From an uncultured Clostridia bacterium (lineage in GTDB: Bacteria; Bacillota_A; Clostridia; Christensenellales; Aristaeellaceae): a stretch of 10,816 nucleotides of DNA. Shown here in pieces: positions 6,725 through 10,816 of the stretch (its first letter is position 1; every line of letters starts with the position of its first letter). A program made the translations under genes and the position numbers. The DNA lies in contig CAMOGC010000036.1 of the NCBI GenBank assembly GCA_946613955.1, positions 1 through 10,816 of the forward strand, written 5' to 3'. The notes under the pieces are model-generated. The model was given only the letters and a program-made list of their open reading frames with translations, was not told where the DNA came from and did not search any database.

Positions 6725-7687
6725 ATGGCACAAACAGAAAAGAGCGCTTCCGCCAAATCCGCGGAAGTGAAGGAAATGATCCGGCGGTCCCGGCATCCGG
6801 CGGAGCGGCCCCTGACGGTTATTTCCTTCATCCTGACGCTCGGAGTCTTCGCGTTCCTGATCTGGCTGGTGACCTCCGCGATCCGGAAGCCGGCGGACGA
6901 GAGCGCCGTGATTTCCGCGCTCTCCACCTTCCTGGCGCTGGACAAGGAAATGGTGGCGGATCTGCTGAAGATGGGCGCCTGGGCGGTGCTGGTCGTTTTC
7001 ATCTGGCTCGTCGCAAAATATGTGATCGCGCTGCTGAACGAGAGGGGCCGGGCGGAGAACGAGGATTTCACCATCGATGAAGTAAAATCCGACTTGCCCC
7101 AGAGAATTACGCGGCAGTACGCCGAGATCGTGGGATTGAAGGAGACGCCGGAGCTGTTCTTCTCGGAAAGACACAAGTCGGTTCAGCTGGAGGATGTCAA
7201 GGTCTATGGGGAAGACTTCATCGTTCTGTCCACGTACCTTCTGGCCGACGCGATGAGCGATGAGCGGGCTTCGGCGCTGCGGTTCAAGCTGGCGACCAAG
7301 ATGGCCAGCATCAGCCTGGGATACTACGGCCTGATGTTCCAGGTAATGACTGTGGGCGGAAGACTGCTGCCGATCCTCCGGGGCTTTTATATCAAAACCC
7401 TGGTCTACAGCGCTGACCGGATGGCGATGGAAATCCTGAAGAAAGATCCGGAAGTAAAGGTCACCTCTGAAGAAGTGGCCGCCATGATGTTTGAAAGCGA
7501 ATACCTTGTAAGAACGGCCACGGGGAAGCTGGTCAAGATGGACAAGGTGATCGAGGACCGGCGGAAAGGCTTCGCTGCCCAGGGCGGGCTTGGCCAGTTT
7601 TTCTCGCGGCTTTTCTCGGAGATGCCGCTGCTGATGGACCGGGTCGATGCCCTGGAGCATCCGGAAAAGCTGGGCAGGCTGATCTGA
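6725..7687 (+). CDS. Membrane protein resembling an M48 (HtpX-like) protease, catalytic site lost
   Basis: The 320-residue protein has two N-terminal membrane helices (about 30-52 and 84-104), as in HtpX-type proteases. The cytoplasmic part follows the M48 pattern: EIVGLKETPELFFSE (134-148), DFIVLSTYLL (164-173), SDERASALRF (178-187), YSADRMAMEI (228-237) and MPLLMDRVDAL (300-310), which match the beta-strand, pre-helix, third-ligand and C-terminal regions of M48. Where HExxH is expected the residues are F187-K188-L189-A190-T191, and the third ligand Glu is Val227, so no zinc site remains. It is therefore probably a pseudoprotease, maybe a scaffold or chaperone-like partner. The ribosome site GGAAAGGA lies at 6708-6715. 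It has its own SARP-type promoter. The family match is by eye. Confidence 0.7.
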   Translation: MAQTEKSASAKSAEVKEMIRRSRHPAERPLTVISFILTLGVFAFLIWLVTSAIRKPADESAVISALSTFLALDKEMVADLLKMGAWAVLVVFIWLVAKYVIALLNERGRAENEDFTIDEVKSDLPQRITRQYAEIVGLKETPELFFSERHKSVQLEDVKVYGEDFIVLSTYLLADAMSDERASALRFKLATKMASISLGYYGLMFQVMTVGGRLLPILRGFYIKTLVYSADRMAMEILKKDPEVKVTSEEVAAMMFESEYLVRTATGKLVKMDKVIEDRRKGFAAQGGLGQFFSRLFSEMPLLMDRVDALEHPEKLGRLI

Positions 7688-7703
7688 CGGGACGGAAGAA
7701 CCG

Positions 7704-7726
7704 GCCTGCCGGAAAGCCCGGCAGGC
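7704..7726 (+). other. Perfect 9-bp hairpin after the pseudo-M48 gene
   Basis: GCCTGCCGG (7704-7712) and CCGGCAGGC (7718-7726) pair perfectly around AAAGC, 16 bases after the stop codon. No T-run follows, so it is a 3'-end stabiliser or a weak terminator. The remaining gap to 7820 is GC-rich with an 8-bp repeat CGCTTCGC at 7785 and 7809 and no gene. Confidence 0.5.
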
Positions 7727-7820
7727 GGGGAAAAGCGACGGACTGTTTCAGCGGCGCGGGGCGCCACGGCAGGTTCGGAGCAGACGCTTCGCGAGGGCGG
7801 GGTGCCATCGCTTCGCCGAA

Positions 7821-7853
7821 TGTTAGACCTGTGTGAAACCGAAAGGTTATAAT
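7821..7853 (+). promoter_or_regulatory. SARP-type promoter box B, upstream of the first HdeD-like gene
   Basis: TGTTAGA (7821-7827) and TGTGAAA (7832-7838) are 11 bp apart, then nine bases, then a perfect TATAAT (7848-7853), 31 bases before ATG 7885. There is no good -35 at 17 bp. The heptamers are identical to box A although the intervening bases differ. Confidence 0.7.
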
Positions 7854-7884
7854 CCAAATAGACAAGAAAATGGAGGAAGGTATC

Positions 7885-8460
7885 ATGTCAAACAGAGGAA
7901 GATCCGGGAAAACCGTGGAAAAGATCCTGGGCATCGTGCTGGGAATCGTGCTGGTCATCGGGGGCATCTTCGTGCTGGCCAATCCCGCCGACGCATACAA
8001 GGGGATCGTGGTGTGGACGCTGATCGCCGCCCTGCTGATTACGTCGCTGGTCAACATCTTTACCTGGGACAGCCGCCGGAAGATGGGCGAGACCGACGGA
8101 TGGGATCTGGCGTTTTCCATTGTGGCGCTGCTGGTGGCGCTGTTCCTGATCGGCAGCGTGGCGACCAATTATGACGCGGCCGACACGATTACGATCATCC
8201 TGATGGCGGGCCTGATCGTGCTTGGCGTGATCCGGATCGCCATGGCCGTCATGGCCCAGCGGGCGAACAAGGCGCTGGCCGGCCTCGTGGGCGGGGACTG
8301 GAAGGTGATGCTCTGCGCGGGCATCCTGCTGGTGATCGCCGGTATTATCGGTATCGCGAAGCCCTTCGCGGCCCAGTCCGTGGTCGGCATCATCATCGGC
8401 ATCACCATCATTGCCCTGGGCGCGGAAATGCTGATCGGCACCTTTGCCCGGAAGGGCTGA
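7885..8460 (+). CDS. HdeD-like (DUF308) membrane protein, copy 1
   Basis: I choose ATG 7885 because GGAGGAAGG (7872-7880) lies just before it; the upstream ATG at 7870 overlaps that ribosome site. The 191-residue product has about six membrane helices in two halves: ILGIVLGIVLVIGGIFVLANP near the start, and CAGILLVIAGIIGIAKP in the second half, the repeated helix-xxxP pattern of HdeD/DUF308. A loop TWDSRRKMGETDG (60-72) recurs almost unchanged in copy 2 at 10071. HdeD of E. coli is an inner-membrane protein linked to acid resistance, but the family is broad and the reaction, if any, is unknown. It is the first gene after box B and probably co-transcribed with the coiled-coil gene 91 bases downstream. 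Confidence 0.82.
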   Translation: MSNRGRSGKTVEKILGIVLGIVLVIGGIFVLANPADAYKGIVVWTLIAALLITSLVNIFTWDSRRKMGETDGWDLAFSIVALLVALFLIGSVATNYDAADTITIILMAGLIVLGVIRIAMAVMAQRANKALAGLVGGDWKVMLCAGILLVIAGIIGIAKPFAAQSVVGIIIGITIIALGAEMLIGTFARKG

Positions 8461-8506
8461 TTCCCCGGAAAAGGGCGGGATCGGGCCGTCCGATGATTCT
8501 CGTGAA

Positions 8507-8526
8507 CATCACTGAACACAGTGATG
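8507..8526 (+). repeat. Perfect inverted repeat before the first coiled-coil gene
   Basis: CATCACTG (8507-8514) and CAGTGATG (8519-8526) form a perfect 8-bp inverted repeat with spacer AACA, ending ten bases before the ribosome binding site (8536-8542). As RNA it is a stable hairpin that could protect the 5' end of a processed mRNA; as DNA it could be an operator. No convincing promoter is next to it. Confidence 0.5.
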
Positions 8527-8551
8527 AAATAGAAAAAGGAGGAACACGAAC

Positions 8552-9211
8552 ATGGACATCGAAACTCTGCTGGGCGGACTGCTGTCTGAGAAGGACCTGA
8601 AGGAACTGGACAAGGCGTACAAGTATCTGTGCGACCTGGGCGAAGAGGCCAAGAACATCAAGACCGAGGACGATGCCTACGCTTTCGCCAAGAAACTGGG
8701 ACTGAAGTGCACGAAGGAAGAATTCAAAGAGGGCCTCAAGGGTCTGGAGAATCTGGGCGAGCAGATCAAGAAGGAAGCTGACAAGGCCGAGAAGCAGGCC
8801 AAGGAAGAGTATCTGGACGCCGTGGCCGTCTACATGACCGCCGAGAAGCGCCTGAAGGCCGCCGAGGACGAGTACGCGAAGTATTCCAAGGAGCTGGAAG
8901 CCGAATTCAAGGCGAACCGGAAGCTGGCCCCCGAATATGTCGAGAAGACCGCCAAGGAAATTGAAGCTCAGGCCAAGAAGATGGAAGAGGAAGCCAAGAA
9001 GTTCTACGCCGACGTGGAGAAGAACCTCTTCTCCACCAAGAACATGAAGGCTTTCGAAGAGCTGTCCAAGAACATCGAAGCGCTGGGCAAGCGGTTTGCC
9101 CAGGCCAAGACCACCAAGGATACCTACGAGATCGCCAAGGATCTGGGCATGGATTGCACCTGGAAGGAATTCAAGGAAGGCGCCGAAGCCCTGGGCATCT
9201 ACAAGGAATAA
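8552..9211 (+). CDS. Coiled-coil protein with two Nif11-like modules
   Basis: The 219-residue, Lys/Glu/Ala-rich protein lacks signal peptide and membrane helices and should be cytoplasmic. It has a module of about 55 residues at 15-69 and again at 164-219, separated by a long charged helix, predicted coiled coil (about 70-160). Both modules contain a run of the form AK-x-LG-x-x-CT-x-x-EFKEG (Cys53, Cys202), resembling the Nif11 (PF07862) leader domain, but no cleavable core peptide or modifying enzyme is present. AAGGAGG at 8536-8542 fixes the start. Lys is almost always AAG and Ala mostly GCC, suggesting strong expression. It lies between HdeD copy 1 and a terminator. Function unknown; a scaffold or membrane-protein partner of HdeD is a guess from context. 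Confidence 0.8.
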   Translation: MDIETLLGGLLSEKDLKELDKAYKYLCDLGEEAKNIKTEDDAYAFAKKLGLKCTKEEFKEGLKGLENLGEQIKKEADKAEKQAKEEYLDAVAVYMTAEKRLKAAEDEYAKYSKELEAEFKANRKLAPEYVEKTAKEIEAQAKKMEEEAKKFYADVEKNLFSTKNMKAFEELSKNIEALGKRFAQAKTTKDTYEIAKDLGMDCTWKEFKEGAEALGIYKE

Positions 9212-9221
9212 TCATCATCGC

Positions 9222-9254
9222 ACCCTTCCCTTCGCCCCGGGCGAAGGGAAGGGT
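9222..9254 (+). other. Long perfect hairpin after coiled-coil gene 1
   Basis: The 33-nt segment is a perfect inverted repeat: arms of 15 bp (9222-9236 and 9240-9254) with a 3-nt loop. No T-run follows directly, but an intrinsic terminator starts eight bases later, so the pair may form a very stable mRNA 3' end. Confidence 0.75.
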
Positions 9255-9261
9255 CTCTCAG

Positions 9262-9288
9262 AATCCGGGGCTTAGCCTCGGATTTTTT
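9262..9288 (+). terminator. Intrinsic terminator between the two coiled-coil genes
   Basis: AATCCGGGGC (9262-9271) and GCCTCGGATT (9275-9284) pair over 10 bp with one G-T wobble around TTA, and a six-T run (9283-9288) follows. It separates HdeD-1/coil-1 from coil-2/HdeD-2. Confidence 0.82.
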
Positions 9289-9309
9289 AAAAGGAAAGAA
9301 AGCGTCGGA

Positions 9310-9336
9310 ATGGCCCCCCTGATCGGGGAAGGCCAT
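9310..9336 (+). other. Stem-loop in the leader of coiled-coil gene 2
   Basis: ATGGCC (9310-9315) pairs with GGCCAT (9331-9336), and CCCC (9316-9319) with GGGG (9325-9328), with a small AA bulge. It lies 53 bases before the start at 9389. I find no clear promoter between the terminator and this gene. Confidence 0.45.
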
Positions 9337-9388
9337 GGCGGGCGCTTACAGTTAATCAAACGGACAAGGAAAGAGGAAGAAAACGCGT

Positions 9389-10027
9389 ATGTCTAAAAAA
9401 ATCAAGTTTGACAAAGAACTGGAAAAGATGGTAGAGCAATATCTGGCCGACGCCGGCGAGAAGATGATGGCCAAGTGGCAGAAGAAGGTCGCCAAGGCGG
9501 AGAAGCAGATCGCGGAAGCCCAGAAGGAATGGGCCGCTTCCGAGAAAAAGATCAAGGCTGCCGCAGCCGCGACGGAACAGTATACCAACCGCCTTTACAA
9601 CATCTTCTACGCCGAGGATGTGAAGCAGTTCATGGACCTGATTCGCCAGGGCGAGGAAATGGTGAAGAAGTTCGAGGCCGCCAAAACCGTCGAAGAGAAG
9701 TATGCCATCGCCAAGGAAAACGGCGTCGACTGCACGCTGGAGGAGTTCAAGAAGGAACTGAGCGCGCTGGAAGAGGTCGGGAAGGAATACGAAAAGGCGG
9801 AGAAGGAATACGAGAAGGCCGCCGCCGAGATGGAAAAGGAATACAAAAAGGCGGTCAGCGAGGCGGAGAAGGAATACGCTCAGGCGGAAAAGGAATATGA
9901 AAAGGCCGCCGGCGAAATCGAGAAGGCCTATAATAATGCGGTCTCCGAAGCGGAGAAGGAAGGGGAAGCCGCGGAAAGCCTGATCGACGTGGTGACCGAA
10001 GCGATCCTGTCCGACGAGGAAGAATAA
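9389..10027 (+). CDS. Coiled-coil protein with one Nif11-like module and tandem repeats
   Basis: The 212-residue soluble, highly charged protein has an N-terminal helix (about 5-65, AEKQIAEAQKEW), one module at 77-131 with AIAKENGVDCTLEEFKKE (Cys115), and a C-terminal coil (132-192) built of two 29-residue repeats, then an acidic tail ending SDEEE. The module aligns with both modules of the protein encoded at 8552, so the two are paralogues with domains in different order (module-coil-module against coil-module-coil). GAGGAAG about ten bases before ATG 9389 is the ribosome site. There is no signal peptide or membrane helix. Its neighbour downstream is HdeD copy 2, 43 bases away, mirroring the first pair. 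Function unknown. Confidence 0.8.
   Translation: MSKKIKFDKELEKMVEQYLADAGEKMMAKWQKKVAKAEKQIAEAQKEWAASEKKIKAAAAATEQYTNRLYNIFYAEDVKQFMDLIRQGEEMVKKFEAAKTVEEKYAIAKENGVDCTLEEFKKELSALEEVGKEYEKAEKEYEKAAAEMEKEYKKAVSEAEKEYAQAEKEYEKAAGEIEKAYNNAVSEAEKEGEAAESLIDVVTEAILSDEEE
9797..9970 (+). repeat. Two tandem 87-bp units coding a 29-residue coil repeat
   Basis: Units 9797-9883 and 9884-9970 encode AEKEYEKAA-[AG]-E-[MI]-EK followed by Y and AVSEAEKE in the same order (residues 137-165 and 166-194). Many third-codon positions differ, so the duplication is old and kept at the protein level. Confidence 0.75.
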
Positions 10028-10070
10028 GATTATAAGCAAATAATACGACAATAAGGAAGGTTTTGGGCTT

Positions 10071-10625
10071 ATGCTGAAAAAGATTCTGATCATCGTCCTG
10101 GGTGTGCTGACGGTGATTTCCGGTATTATCCTCATCGCGAATCCGGGCATGGCGCTGCCGATGATGGGCGCCATGCTGGCGATCGGGATGTTCATGTTCT
10201 CCCTGACCGCCATCCTGACCTGGTCCAGCCGCAGGGACGCGGGCGAAGCGGACGGTTTCTCCCTGTTTATGGCGATTCTGGGCTTCATCTTCTCCCTGTT
10301 CTTCCTGTGCAATATCTGGGCGCAGCTGATCAGCGCTGAAGTGCTGTTCTATATGGAACTGATCTTCATGATCGTGGAGGGCGTGATCCTGATCGTACGG
10401 GCCTTCCAGGTGCGCAAGCTGAAGGATTCCCGAGATCCCATTGAACAGGAGATCGGAAGCACCTGGGGCTGGATCCTGGCCGCGGGTATCCTGATGATCA
10501 TCGCCGGCATCTTCGCGCTTTGCCATCCGTTGGGCGCCCTGGTGGTGAACGGAATCTATATGGGCATTGAAATCGTCGTGGCCGGTATCGCTGCGATCAT
10601 TCTCGGCTTCAAGATGAAGGCCTGA
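10071..10625 (+). CDS. HdeD-like (DUF308) membrane protein, copy 2
   Basis: The 184-residue protein has about six membrane helices. It starts MLKKILIIVLGVLTVISG and continues to an ANP turn (23-25), with a second-half helix AAGILMIIAGIFALCHP, again the DUF308 repeat pattern. The loop TWSSRRDAGEADG (50-62) matches TWDSRRKMGETDG of copy 1. Elsewhere the copies differ widely, so they are old paralogues. AAGGAAGG at 10053-10060 is ten bases before ATG 10071. The 43-nt gap from coiled-coil gene 2 is AT-rich without a clear promoter, so co-transcription is likely. Two terminators follow. Role at the inner membrane is inferred from the family; no catalytic motif is visible. Confidence 0.82.
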   Translation: MLKKILIIVLGVLTVISGIILIANPGMALPMMGAMLAIGMFMFSLTAILTWSSRRDAGEADGFSLFMAILGFIFSLFFLCNIWAQLISAEVLFYMELIFMIVEGVILIVRAFQVRKLKDSRDPIEQEIGSTWGWILAAGILMIIAGIFALCHPLGALVVNGIYMGIEIVVAGIAAIILGFKMKA

Positions 10626-10678
10626 GAATGCATCTTTGGCAGGGTTCCGACCCTGGCCGTAGGCGAATGATCCAATAT

Positions 10679-10712
10679 GGGGCCGCAATCATATGTCCGG
10701 CCCCTTTTCTTT
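10679..10712 (+). terminator. Intrinsic terminator after HdeD copy 2
   Basis: GGGGCCG (10679-10685) and CGGCCCC (10698-10704) form a 7-bp GC stem with a 12-nt loop containing CATATG, followed by TTTTCTTT. Upstream, a small hairpin CAGGGT/ACCCTG occurs at 10640-10655. Confidence 0.75.
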
Positions 10713-10717
10713 ATGGG

Positions 10718-10756
10718 AAAAAGCCCTGCACTGCAGTACAACAGTGAGGGCTTTTT
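10718..10756. terminator. Bidirectional terminator
   Basis: AAAAAGCCCT (10718-10727) and AGGGCTTTTT (10747-10756) pair over 10 bp; after a one-base bulge CACTG (10729-10733) pairs with CAGTG (10742-10746) around an 8-nt loop. The A-run and T-run make it work on both strands, closing the locus and possibly also a convergent gene outside the window. Confidence 0.85.
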
Positions 10757-10768
10757 ATGTGCCGCTGC

Positions 10769-10787
10769 GTTCAGGCCCAGTTCAGGC
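10769..10787. repeat. 8-bp direct repeat, 11 bp apart, at the window end
   Basis: GTTCAGGC occurs at 10769-10776 and 10780-10787, start-to-start 11 bp. It lies after the terminators and may belong to the control region of a gene beyond the window. It differs from the TGTKARA repeats. Confidence 0.4.
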
Positions 10788-10816
10788 TGCCCTGACACAG
10801 GACGCGGCCGGTTCTA

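Noticed and set aside
8501..8522. Possible fourth SARP-type box before coiled-coil gene 1 (CGTGAAC half site)
   Set aside because: No second heptamer 11 bp upstream and no -10 box nine bases downstream.
10640..10655. T-arm-like stem CAGGGT-TCCG-ACCCTG suggesting a tRNA
   Set aside because: The loop is too short for a T-loop and no acceptor, D or anticodon arms can be placed around it.

Overview
The window comes from a GC-rich bacterium whose genes all lie on the + strand, closely packed and mostly preceded by strong GGAGG-type ribosome binding sites. A lipoprotein-like ABC solute-binding protein, a TlpA-type thioredoxin and a LytS-type kinase, together with this gene style, suggest a high-GC Clostridia-like gut or rumen Bacillota. 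That assignment is inference; there is no rRNA or marker gene. I see no tRNA, rRNA, CRISPR array or insertion sequence.

Region 1 (1-605) is the 3' part of a TlpA/ResA-type thioredoxin gene with a WCTPC active site. Region 2 (602-3535) is a three-gene ABC importer operon: solute-binding protein, permease and ATPase of the TrpXYZ-like (PF04392) type. It has a consensus TTGACA-N18-TATAAT promoter, a strong hairpin between the first two genes, and a terminator-like hairpin at its end.

Region 3 (3537-6559) is a two-component system. It has a response regulator with a REC domain and a SARP-like winged helix, a small unknown protein, an intrinsic terminator, and a multi-pass LytS-family histidine kinase. 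Region 4 (6644-10756) appears to be an uncharacterised envelope-associated locus. It holds a two-TM protein that looks like an M48 (HtpX-like) protease without its zinc-binding residues, followed by two HdeD-like (DUF308) membrane proteins and two Lys/Glu-rich coiled-coil proteins. These four are arranged as HdeD - coil | terminator | coil - HdeD. The coil proteins share a module of about 55 residues with an invariant Cys that resembles the Nif11 leader domain. Two terminators close the locus.

The most interesting signal links regions 3 and 4. Upstream of the response regulator, the pseudo-M48 gene and the first HdeD gene lies the same element: two TGTKARA heptamers 11 bp apart, then exactly 9 bp, then a -10 box (GATAAT, TAAAAT or TATAAT). 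Heptamer direct repeats with 11-bp period, set about 8 bp before the -10, are the known site layout of SARP activators, and the regulator here has a SARP-like DNA-binding domain. I therefore infer that the kinase/regulator pair controls its own operon and the pseudoprotease/HdeD/coiled-coil genes as one small regulon, probably an envelope stress or homeostasis system.
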